NCBI GenBank assembly: GCA_003243445.1
Contig: QFQQ01000010.1
Span: 62,001 to 126,000 of the forward strand
Length of the DNA: 64,000 nucleotides
Reading direction: 5' to 3'
Source of the DNA: Citrobacter freundii
Lineage (GTDB): Bacteria > Bacteroidota > Bacteroidia > Chitinophagales > Chitinophagaceae
Shown here: positions 54,144-61,753 of the stretch, in pieces
Layout of the letters: the number at the start of each line of letters is the position of its first letter
Position numbering within the stretch: position 1 is the stretch's first letter
The notes under the pieces: model-generated
Databases searched by the model: none
The model's input: only the letters and a program-made list of their open reading frames with translations
Told to the model about the DNA's origin: nothing
Position numbers and translations under genes: made by a program

Positions 54144-55346
54144 ATGACCATACAGCAAAAATTACCCGTTACCGTATTAAGCGGATTTTTAGGAGCGGGC
54201 AAAACAACTTTATTAAATCACATTCTGCATAACAAGCAAGACATGAAAGTTGCCGTGATCGTGAATGATATGAGTGAAGTGAATATCGATGCGCGTCTTG
54301 TAGAAAATGAACATACGCTGCACAAAACCGAAGAACGCCTGGTGGAGATGAGCAATGGTTGCATCTGCTGTACGCTTCGCGAAGACCTTCTCAAAGAAGT
54401 GGAGCGGCTTGCGGCTGAAAAAAAGTTTGATTACCTGCTGATCGAAAGCACCGGCATTAGCGAACCGCTTCCAGTTGCACAAACATTCTGTTACCAGGAT
54501 GATAATAACGGCATCGATCTGAGCCGTGTTGCAAAGCTCGATACACTCGTTACCGTGATCGATTGCCTTAATTTCATTAAAGATTTTTCAACAATGGACA
54601 CTTTGCAGGATCGTCAGCTAACGGAAATGGAAGGAGACCGCCGCAGTATCGTGAACCTGCTCACGGATCAGATAGAATTCGCCAATGTGATCATCCTGAA
54701 CAAAACAGATCTGGTAAGCCGGGAACAGGTGCAAATGATCGGGAAGCTCTTACACAAACTGAACCCGGGAGCAAGGCAGGTAGAATCCACCATGGGAAAG
54801 GTTGATCTGTCCACCATCCTGAACACCGGTCTTTTCAATTTTGAAACCACCAGTGAGCAAACGTCCTGGATCGAAGAGCGAAGCAAACAGCATATTCCCG
54901 AGACAGAAGAATATGGGATCAGTTCCTTTGTATTCCGCTCGCGCAGGCCGTTTCATCCCGAGCGTTTCTGGCATTATGTGAACGAACAATGGCACAGTAA
55001 TGTGATCCGCAGCAAAGGGATGTTCTGGCTCGGAAGCAGACCTGATGACGCGTTGAACTGGAGCCAGGCAGGTGGAAGTCTCCGCACCGAACAGGCAGGC
55101 GTATGGTGGTGCAGCATGCCCTACAGCAAACGAATCCGATACGCTTCATTTGTCGAACATCAGCAATCCATTGAAAAGCGTTGGGATAAAAAATACGGGG
55201 ACCGCTGCATCGAACTGGTGATCATCGGGCAGGACCTTGATAAAGGAAAGATCTACCGCGAATTGGAAGAATGTCTTTGCACCGGCGCCGAGTTCGAAGC
55301 AATGGAAAAAGGAGCTTTTGTAAAAGACAGGTTCTACGTGATGTGA
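54144..55346 (+). CDS. CobW/COG0523-family GTPase (metallochaperone-like)
   Basis: 400 residues. Walker A SGFLGAGKTTLL, the family metal motif NGCICCTLREDL (CxCC), Walker B-like LLIESTGISEPLP, and the G4 motif ILNKTDL. The C-terminal CobW domain spans about 270-400 (SSFVFRSRRPFHPERFWHYV). COG0523 GTPases deliver metals, most often zinc under starvation, to client enzymes. The neighbours (His/Cys proteins, alkaline phosphatase) support a zinc role. Cytoplasmic. No His-rich linker was noticed. Confidence 0.95.
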   Translation: MTIQQKLPVTVLSGFLGAGKTTLLNHILHNKQDMKVAVIVNDMSEVNIDARLVENEHTLHKTEERLVEMSNGCICCTLREDLLKEVERLAAEKKFDYLLIESTGISEPLPVAQTFCYQDDNNGIDLSRVAKLDTLVTVIDCLNFIKDFSTMDTLQDRQLTEMEGDRRSIVNLLTDQIEFANVIILNKTDLVSREQVQMIGKLLHKLNPGARQVESTMGKVDLSTILNTGLFNFETTSEQTSWIEERSKQHIPETEEYGISSFVFRSRRPFHPERFWHYVNEQWHSNVIRSKGMFWLGSRPDDALNWSQAGGSLRTEQAGVWWCSMPYSKRIRYASFVEHQQSIEKRWDKKYGDRCIELVIIGQDLDKGKIYRELEECLCTGAEFEAMEKGAFVKDRFYVM

Positions 55347-55404
55347 TGCCTGCAATACATTCAACAAGTCCCGCAACGATGAATAATGAATTAAAAAATC
55401 AATC

Positions 55405-56826
55405 ATGGAAAGAAGATCATTTCTTCGCAACTCATCACTGATCATGACGGCCGGCGCATTGTTTGGCCCGGCCCGCAGCTCCGCAAATTCTTTTGCCGGA
55501 CAAAAAGGGAAAACCGTCCGTAACATCATCTTTATGGTCAGTGATGGCATGAGCACGGGTACGCTTAACATGACAGACCTGCTGTTGCAACGTAAAGAAG
55601 GCCGCCGTAGCACCTGGCTGAGTTTATATGATGAAAAGAAAGTAACGCGCGCCCTGATGGATACTGCATCCGCAAGTTCGTTGGTAACTGATTCCGCAGC
55701 TGCCAGTTCATCCTGGGGCGGCGGCAAAAGAGTGAAGAACGGCTCACTCAATACCAATGCCGATGGATCTTTTAACATACCCATCTTGCAAAAATTCAAA
55801 GCAGCTGGTAAAGCTGTCGGTTGTGTGACAACAGTGCCCATCACACATGCCACACCTGCCGGATTTTGCATCTGCAATGATAAACGTGGCGATCAGGAAG
55901 AGATCGCCATGCAATATCTTCCGTTGAGGTTCGACGTAATGATGGGCGGCGGCAAACAATATTTCTCTGCAGAAAAAAGAAAAGATAAGCAGGACATGCT
56001 GCGGCAATACCGTGATAAGGGTTATGATACCGTTACTGAAAAAAAGCAATTGCTTTCTGTAACAGGTGATAAGCCATTGCTCGGTGTTTTCGCCGATGAT
56101 GGCCTCCCCTATACCATCGATCAGCAACAGGATGAAACGGTCAAAGCCATCGTTCCCACACTATCAGAAATGACAGCCACAGCAATTTCATTGCTCAATA
56201 AACATCCAAACGGATTTGTACTTCAGGTGGAAGCAGGTAAAGTGGACTGGGCTGCGCATGCCAACGACATCAGTGCCCTCGTCTATGACCAGGCCGCATT
56301 TGATGACGCCATCCGTGAAGCCATCAACTTTGCCTCCTCACGCGAAGACACGCTGGTGATCATCACCACCGATCATGGTAATGCAAACCCCGGCTTGTTC
56401 TATGGAAATGACGCCAACAGGAATTTTGATATGCTCCGGCATTTCCGTCACAGCAACGACTGGATCCTGAATGGCATTGACCGAAATTTTTTCCCACAAC
56501 AGGTTATCGAGAGAGTTGAATATGCAACCGGCATGGCCTTAAAAAAGGAAGAAGCTACTACGCTGCTGGCATCTTATTCCTCTAATGAAACAGGCATATA
56601 TAATCCACGGCATCTGCCTTTTAAATACCTCGCCGACCTGCAGCGGACGTATACATCTGTAGGCTGGGCTTCCATGGACCATTCGGCGGATTTTGTTGAG
56701 CTGGCCTTGTACGGACCGGGCAGTCAATTACTTCCTCCTTTCGTCAAAAACACAGATCTGCATTTTCTCATGCTCCAGGCAGCAGGCATACCTGATACCG
56801 GAGTGCAGGCAGGCTCAATTGCCTAA
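55405..56826 (+). CDS. Alkaline phosphatase (PhoA-like)
   Basis: 473 residues. The N-terminus ERRSFLRNSSLIMTAGALFG may be a twin-arginine signal. Active-site and metal positions are all visible: MVSDGMS (metal Asp), VTDSAAASSSWGGG (nucleophile Ser), THATPAGF, LQVEAGKVDWAAHAND (Glu, Asp, His), TTDHGN (Asp-His) and SMDHSADFVEL (late metal His). Releases phosphate from monoesters in the periplasm using two zincs and magnesium. It lies 58 nt after the CobW gene; a zinc-dependent enzyme beside a zinc-type chaperone fits a metal-responsive unit. Confidence 0.95.
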   Translation: MERRSFLRNSSLIMTAGALFGPARSSANSFAGQKGKTVRNIIFMVSDGMSTGTLNMTDLLLQRKEGRRSTWLSLYDEKKVTRALMDTASASSLVTDSAAASSSWGGGKRVKNGSLNTNADGSFNIPILQKFKAAGKAVGCVTTVPITHATPAGFCICNDKRGDQEEIAMQYLPLRFDVMMGGGKQYFSAEKRKDKQDMLRQYRDKGYDTVTEKKQLLSVTGDKPLLGVFADDGLPYTIDQQQDETVKAIVPTLSEMTATAISLLNKHPNGFVLQVEAGKVDWAAHANDISALVYDQAAFDDAIREAINFASSREDTLVIITTDHGNANPGLFYGNDANRNFDMLRHFRHSNDWILNGIDRNFFPQQVIERVEYATGMALKKEEATTLLASYSSNETGIYNPRHLPFKYLADLQRTYTSVGWASMDHSADFVELALYGPGSQLLPPFVKNTDLHFLMLQAAGIPDTGVQAGSIA

Positions 56827-56900
56827 CCTCTCTCTCACCTTATTATTGTACGCCTTCGCGCAACTTAACGGTATTGAAATCCTTAGAGGAGAAAATTTCT

Positions 56901-57104
56901 ATGCTACTTATGAAAATTTATGGCATTGATCGCTGGAGCATAAAAAAGAACCCGGATTTACTCCTTTCGCCACGCGGCCCTTCGAAAGTAAGTAAGCGAA
57001 CGGAAGATGAACGAAATCGAAATTGTATTGAGAAAGTATATTTTGTTCTCAACGACTTGGCCCCCGAAGAAGCGCTGAATTATCTAAAAAAGCTCGAATC
57101 ATGA
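56901..57104 (+). CDS. Hypothetical small protein
   Basis: 67 residues from the ATG at 56901, preceded by GAGGAG at about 56886-56891, an unusually good Shine-Dalgarno for this genome. The sequence is charged and helical (RTEDERNRNCIEKVYFVLNDLAPEEALNYLKKLES). Not recognised. Alone between the alkaline phosphatase and a non-coding region. Confidence 0.45.
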   Translation: MLLMKIYGIDRWSIKKNPDLLLSPRGPSKVSKRTEDERNRNCIEKVYFVLNDLAPEEALNYLKKLES

Positions 57105-57147
57105 ACTGTACAATGTAATGCTGGCGTAAAGTAATGATCTAAAATGC

Positions 57148-57303
57148 ATGCTATACAACATTTCGATACAGAATAATAAAATCCTCTATCAGCAATGGTT
57201 ACAGAAAATAAATCTGCAAAAGAAAATAACAGATGTCTTTAACCCACTCGTAGATGCAGCGGTGGTACCAATGAAAGTAATGGTAACACCGGAGCCGGAT
57301 TGA
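57148..57303 (+). CDS. Possible 51-residue ORF (weak)
   Basis: The frame opens with ATG at 57148 and reads protein-like (KILYQQWLQKINLQKKITDVFNPLVDAAVVPMKVMV) before a TGA. No ribosome-binding site is seen. It is followed at 57308 by ATGAAGTATTTC..., a 15-codon signal-peptide-like start that stops at once, so the 57105-57386 stretch may hold remnants of lost genes. Confidence 0.25.
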   Translation: MLYNISIQNNKILYQQWLQKINLQKKITDVFNPLVDAAVVPMKVMVTPEPD

Positions 57304-57386
57304 AACAATGAAGTATTTCAATCTGGTATTAGGCCTCACAGCCATACTTTTTTAAAATGGGAATAGATGTAAAAACCATACTTCGA

Positions 57387-58658
57387 TTATTCAACCTTTA
57401 CTAACATTGATTTCCATCTTTCATTTGTATGAAGTACCGCAAAGGATTTTTCTGCTAACCATCGTTTGCGGTTGACTTCACCCCGCTGAAATAATAAATA
57501 TAAAAAGTCAAGGGAGATGCTGCTGAATTTTTCCTGTTTGTTAATAGCAGCGATTTTGGCAAACAGGATTGCTGCTTTATAATTGTCTTCACTGCTCATA
57601 CCACCCTGCACGGCTGATGCATCGTTATAAATATCATACACCTTGTCAAAATTTTGTTGCCGGTAATAATAGGCTCCGCTATCTCTTCCGGTTTTTAACC
57701 AGGCTTGCTCCTGGCTTTCCCTTTTTATTACATATTCTTTTGCAGGGAGCGTATAAGTGAAGCCATAAGTCAGTGCATAAATATGCAACGGTAATACCCC
57801 AAGCTTTCTTCTCCTGTCATCTACTTTATCTTCATCCGCGATAGAACGAAAGCCGGATGCTTCACCATTACTGGTCCAGTTCACCTGTGTACCATATAAT
57901 TGTTTATAGTTGAGGTTGCATTGTACGCGGTCATACAGGAATGCATAGTTTTCAGCATTCAGTTCTTTGGTGCCGAGTAATTTTTTCATCGCCGCTAATG
58001 CATTTCGTTGAAAAGCCACGTCCATATCCGCGTGCTGCACGACCAGCCATAAATTATTCTGCCCGTCTTTTCCTATTTGTGAAATCCCCGGCCAGCCATA
58101 CTGAGCAATTATTTCTTTTGCTGCCAGTAAATTATCGGCATCTGCTTTGGCAATCGCCGCATTGATTATTTTTCTTTCTTCTTTACTTTTCGCCTGCACT
58201 CTTTTATAGCGTAGTTGCTGGTCCTGCAACGTCATAGTATTGATGCGTTGCCGCAGCGCAGGTAATTGTAGTGTTGCCTCGAATATCTTTTCTTTAGCAA
58301 CTGCCTTTGTTATTACTGCATCCCATTTATCTTTTTGGGTTTGCTTCAGCCAGTCAAAATAATCATCATTCACCAACCAGCCTGCTTCTGTCCATCCGGA
58401 ATCAATCGCAGCAGTTAAATACCGAAAAGCTTTTCCTGCATTACTATCCAGTGCATAAACACCTGCTGTTTTATACGCAGTCAGTGCATCCGGTTGACGC
58501 AGGATAAAGGCCTCTTCAAATATGGATATAGCTTTTTTTGCATTACGCTGCAAATGAAACAAGCCTGCTTTCGCCGTGAGTGAATCATAGCCATAGCCGG
58601 GCTGGGCAGTTAACTGGTTCGTGAGCAAGAGCAGATAAATAATAAACCATTTTTTCAT
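57387..58658 (-). CDS. TPR-like protein with DUF6624 domain
   Basis: 423 residues from the ATG at 58658 (MKKWFIIYLLLL); upstream in-frame codons are not needed. A signal peptide ends near QLTAQP. The N-terminal ~110 residues look like TPR helices (RNAKKAISIFEEAFILRQPDALTAYKTAGVYALD). Residues ~150-300 fit DUF6624: KADADNLLAAKEIIAQYGWPGISQIGKDGQNNLWLVVQHAD, FLYDRVQCNLNYKQLYGTQV, DDRRRKLGVLPL. Exported; function unknown. TATATTTA at about 58665-58672 upstream is a near match to the -7 box. Confidence 0.9.
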   Translation of the reverse strand: MKKWFIIYLLLLTNQLTAQPGYGYDSLTAKAGLFHLQRNAKKAISIFEEAFILRQPDALTAYKTAGVYALDSNAGKAFRYLTAAIDSGWTEAGWLVNDDYFDWLKQTQKDKWDAVITKAVAKEKIFEATLQLPALRQRINTMTLQDQQLRYKRVQAKSKEERKIINAAIAKADADNLLAAKEIIAQYGWPGISQIGKDGQNNLWLVVQHADMDVAFQRNALAAMKKLLGTKELNAENYAFLYDRVQCNLNYKQLYGTQVNWTSNGEASGFRSIADEDKVDDRRRKLGVLPLHIYALTYGFTYTLPAKEYVIKRESQEQAWLKTGRDSGAYYYRQQNFDKVYDIYNDASAVQGGMSSEDNYKAAILFAKIAAINKQEKFSSISLDFLYLLFQRGEVNRKRWLAEKSFAVLHTNERWKSMLVKVE

Positions 58659-59076
58659 CGTACCGTAAATATAACCCGTTAGAGCTCTTGTGAACCTAAG
58701 GGAAATTGACAAGCTTCATCAATGGTCAGATATTCTTTTTGGCTGATGATTGGATTGTAAAGGCTGATGGCCTTGTCTTTCTGAATAACAGTTTCTATCT
58801 TTTCATTCCGCTTTGTTCTTTTATAAAGCAGCCTTGCAAAGTCAAGAGAACAGGAAGGGTAATCGCTTTCCTGGGGATATATTTCTCACTGCACACTTCA
58901 CAACTTCATCCCTGCTGTACGTGTCCTGTCCACCGGATAGATCATTTCTTGTAAAATGTTAATAAGGAAACTGTTGTGTAAGTTTTGGGGAGTCTTTTGT
59001 AAAGTAAGGCGAACTCCACGAATAACTCCACATACATGGGGTGTAAACAGATGTGCGAAGCTGTAAGTTGCTGCAA
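58659..59076. other. Intergenic stretch without a supported gene
   Basis: About 420 bp between the DUF6624 gene and the tRNA terminator. Short open frames here (58706-58954 plus; 58898-59188 minus, running into the tRNA) show no domain, signal or ribosome site. The left end should hold the DUF6624 promoter. Nothing else seen. Confidence 0.5.
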
Positions 59077-59113
59077 TAAAAAACCCGCAAATCATTGATC
59101 CTGCGGGTTTTCC
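59077..59113 (-). terminator. Intrinsic terminator of tRNA-Ser
   Basis: Read on the minus strand: AAAACCCGCA, loop, TGCGGGTTTTTT. A GC core of six to seven pairs is followed by a T-run, 30 nt past the tRNA 3' end. Confidence 0.85.
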
Positions 59114-59143
59114 TTTTATCTCTTTACTTAACTGAAGTAAGAT

Positions 59144-59231
<88 letters not shown>

Positions 59232-59235
59232 GGCG

Positions 59236-59243
59236 CAAAAATA
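59236..59243 (-). promoter_or_regulatory. -7 box TATTTTTG of the tRNA-Ser promoter
   Basis: Exact TAnnTTTG match on the minus strand ending five bases upstream of the tRNA 5' end, so transcription should start at or next to the mature tRNA end. The remaining ~310 bp up to the LacI gene stop (59244-59553) hold no other supported feature. Confidence 0.65.
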
Positions 59244-59553
59244 GGATTGCTGAAGAAAACAGCAAAATAGTATCACATCTTTTTTGGAATTTATTTCAAT
59301 GTATTTCAGGAGGATAGATGGAACTGAAGCATGACGTCATTCATCTGGAGCACAATTAAGAATTTAAATGTATCCGTCTTTAAAAGCAGCGGACTAAGAG
59401 GGCTGCAACTTTCTGCTATTTCCGTGCGGGACAAGTCTGCAAAGGACAAAAATATCCTGGGCCTGAAAAAGGATCGGGGAATAGACATAATCTTAGTGAG
59501 ATCTCTGCTGATCAAATCCTTACTAAGATCTACAGCAAATCAGGGCGGTGTAA

Positions 59554-60576
59554 CTATTTTGCCGAAGGATAATTTGATACCACTTCTCCATTCATCACCA
59601 CCCTTTTCTCCATAATATTCTCTTCTTTGTGACTGATCAGCCGAAGCAATGTTTCTGTTGCTTTCTCTGCCTGTTCATAAGGGAACTGTTCAACAGAAAC
59701 CAGTGGCCGGTCATCCAGGTAACTTGTCACCGGAAGGTTTGCATAACTTGCGAAGTAAATGTCCTTGTTGATCTTCAAACCAAGTGAGCGGGAATATTTG
59801 ATCGCATCAAGCGTGATATAATCGTTAAAGGCGATCACGGCAGTGGGCCGTTCAGGTAATGCCAGCAATTGTTGAATGGCTTCCTGTGTCTGTTCTTTCT
59901 CGAGATTTGTCTGAACGATATAGCCGGGAACCTGCGGCAATTTATTTTTTGTCATCGCATGCTTATAACCGAGCAAACGTTCTTCTGATGCCGTCATCGA
60001 TTCAGGGCCTTTGATAAAACCGATCCTTGTATGACCATGCGCAACCAGCCAGTCGACCAGTTTTTCCGAGCTATCTCTCAGATCGCAGGAAACCGTATAC
60101 GCATCCGGGAGATCAGGAACTCGATCAAAGAACACTACCGGTATCCCGTATTTTTTCAACGCCTCGAAATGGTCGTAATCAATAGTATTTTTTGAAAGAG
60201 ACACAAGCAGACCATCCACTCTGTGCTTGCGCATGGTATCTACCAGTTTCTTCTCGCGGTCCATATCATCACGCGACTGCCCTATAAGTACGGTATAATT
60301 ATTTTGAATGGCGATATCTTCTATTCCATTGATCGCCGTCGAGAAAAACTCTTCGCGAAGATTGGGTAAGATCACGCCAATAGTGGAAGTCTTACCTTGC
60401 TTGAAAGATATAGCCGCCTGGTTCGGTTCATAATTAAGTTCCTCGGCAAGCTTCTGTACCTGCATCTTCGTTCTTAACCCGATACTTGGATGGTTGTGCA
60501 AAGCGCGCGATACGGTGGAGACTGATACGTTCAATCTGCTGGCGATTTCCTTTATCGTTGCTGGTTTTTGACTCAT
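59554..60576 (-). CDS. LacI-family transcriptional regulator
   Basis: 340 residues. Helix-turn-helix TIKEIASRLNVSVSTVSRALHNHPSIG, then the hinge NYEPNQAAISFKQGKTSTIGVILPNLREEFF, and a periplasmic-binding-like domain with VDGLLVSLSK, IPVVFFDRVPD, GHTRIGFIKGPE and AVIAFNDYITLDAI. A complete sugar-responsive regulator of CcpA/LacI type. It has no adjacent catabolic genes in the window, so its target lies elsewhere. Confidence 0.95.
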   Translation of the reverse strand: MSQKPATIKEIASRLNVSVSTVSRALHNHPSIGLRTKMQVQKLAEELNYEPNQAAISFKQGKTSTIGVILPNLREEFFSTAINGIEDIAIQNNYTVLIGQSRDDMDREKKLVDTMRKHRVDGLLVSLSKNTIDYDHFEALKKYGIPVVFFDRVPDLPDAYTVSCDLRDSSEKLVDWLVAHGHTRIGFIKGPESMTASEERLLGYKHAMTKNKLPQVPGYIVQTNLEKEQTQEAIQQLLALPERPTAVIAFNDYITLDAIKYSRSLGLKINKDIYFASYANLPVTSYLDDRPLVSVEQFPYEQAEKATETLLRLISHKEENIMEKRVVMNGEVVSNYPSAK

Positions 60577-60645
60577 ACACGAATAGTGCGCGAATTAGCG
60601 CGGATGAACACGAATGATGAATACGAATGAACGCGAATTAATTGA
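60577..60645. repeat. Degenerate CGAAT-rich intergenic repeat
   Basis: Short repeating pieces (CGAAT, GCGCGAATT, GCGCGGATGAACACGAAT, ACGAATGAACGCGAATT) just upstream of the LacI gene. This kind of degenerate repeat between genes is common in Bacteroidota and differs from the other two repeat spacers of the window. Confidence 0.6.
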
Positions 60646-60705
60646 AATTATGAAATAGAATGCAGACGAAAGCTCATTTTATTTGGATGCACCATTCCCG
60701 TAGTA

Positions 60706-61476
60706 TTACGAAGCACTATTGGCAGCAGCCTGGTGATGACCGCCTTTCATCATGTAGCTTTTGCTTTGTTCGATCGCTTCCATGAGTTGAGCGAGGATAT
60801 CTTCGGTCCGGGCTTCATAATCGATCTCCAGTGGCGCTTTGAACCGGACGGTGAGCAGAGTGCCCTTCTTCTTAAACTTCAATCCTTTTTTATTAAAAGC
60901 CCGCCAGAAACCATTGATCACAACCGGGATCACGATCGGTTTGGCCTGCTTGATGATCAGTGCAGTACCTTTTCTTCCCGGTGCAAAAGGTTTGGTCGTC
61001 CCCTGCGGAAAGGTGATCACCCAGTTCTGTTCCAGCGCTCTCGTGATCTTTCTCGTATCGGAAGGATCAAGGCCTGAACGCTTCTCTTTTGCTTCAGCAT
61101 TCCAGGTTCGCTTTACGGTAAGTGCCCCCGCCAGGGTAAAAAGTTTACTGATCCAGCTACCGTTCATGGTTTGTTCAGCAGCCACATAGTTCACCCGCGT
61201 AAATGGATTCAGAAAATAATATGGAAGTCCCAGCCTGTTGATCTTTCCCCACTTCACCGCGCAAAAGATATGCAGGAAGGTGATCACATCGGCGAAATAT
61301 GTCTGGTGATTGCTTACAAAAAGTACATTCTGTTTTGGCAGGTCCTTAAGATGTTCCCCACCGGTGATCTTCAGTTTATTGATTATAACCAGGCCCGGAT
61401 AAGAAACCAATCCTACCACCACATATACCAGCTTCCTGACCAGCTTGAAACTTTTCAGCCTTTCCCGTAAACTCAT
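60706..61476 (-). CDS. PlsC-like 1-acylglycerol-3-phosphate acyltransferase
   Basis: 256 residues. An N-terminal hydrophobic stretch (LVYVVVGLVSYPGLVII) precedes the acyltransferase core. Motif I reads SNHQTYFADV, with five residues between His and Asp rather than the canonical four. Motif III reads FPQGTTKPFAPGRKGTA where FPEGTR is usual, and motif IV is KPIVIPVVINGF. Probably transfers acyl chains in phospholipid (or ornithine/serine lipid) synthesis at the inner membrane; the changed motifs leave the exact acceptor open. Confidence 0.9.
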   Translation of the reverse strand: MSLRERLKSFKLVRKLVYVVVGLVSYPGLVIINKLKITGGEHLKDLPKQNVLFVSNHQTYFADVITFLHIFCAVKWGKINRLGLPYYFLNPFTRVNYVAAEQTMNGSWISKLFTLAGALTVKRTWNAEAKEKRSGLDPSDTRKITRALEQNWVITFPQGTTKPFAPGRKGTALIIKQAKPIVIPVVINGFWRAFNKKGLKFKKKGTLLTVRFKAPLEIDYEARTEDILAQLMEAIEQSKSYMMKGGHHQAAANSAS

Positions 61477-61526
61477 GTGTGTTTTTTAAGGGTATTTAGT
61501 TCAAAAATAGGGAGAAAGGGGGAAGA

Positions 61527-61683
61527 AAGGTTTGAGAAATTTGACAGGTTTGAGAGGTTTCAAAGGTTCCAAAAGTTCCAGAGGTTTTCCCCGGTAGAGG
61601 TTTCTTCTTGATGTGTGACGTGCTGCAATCTGCGGTAGCAACCTTTGAAACTGCTGGAACCTCTGGAACTCTTGGAACCTCAC
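61527..61683. repeat. 9-nt-periodic arrays in inverted orientation
   Basis: Left array at about 61527-61585: units like AGGTTTGAG, AGGTTTCAA, AGGTTCCAA, AAGTTCCAG, each 9 nt. Right array at 61639-61683: the reverse complement (CTTTGAAAC, TGGAACCTC, TGGAACTCT). Together they form a degenerate inverted repeat with a ~50-nt centre, able to fold into a long hairpin between the acyltransferase and rpsA. Confidence 0.75.
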
Positions 61684-61696
61684 AATCATACTCAAA

Positions 61697-61723
61697 CAAA
61701 AAGGCCGCCCAAACGGACGGCCT
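61697..61723 (-). terminator. Intrinsic terminator of rpsA
   Basis: On the minus strand AGGCCGTCC - GTTTG - GGCGGCCT, a nine-pair stem with one G-T pair, followed by TTTTTG. It lies 30 nt beyond the rpsA stop. Confidence 0.85.
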
Positions 61724-61753
61724 CACACAACTAACTTATAAGATGAAAATCAA

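Noticed and set aside
55146..55877. 243-codon open frame, minus strand
   Set aside because: Antisense across the CobW/alkaline phosphatase junction; both plus-strand genes have full motif sets.
59331..59615. 94-codon open frame, plus strand
   Set aside because: It overlaps the 3' end of the LacI gene and has no recognisable domain or ribosome site.
61527..61683. Possible CRISPR array
   Set aside because: Repeats are 9 nt, degenerate and without spacers, the two arrays are inverted, and no cas gene is in the window.
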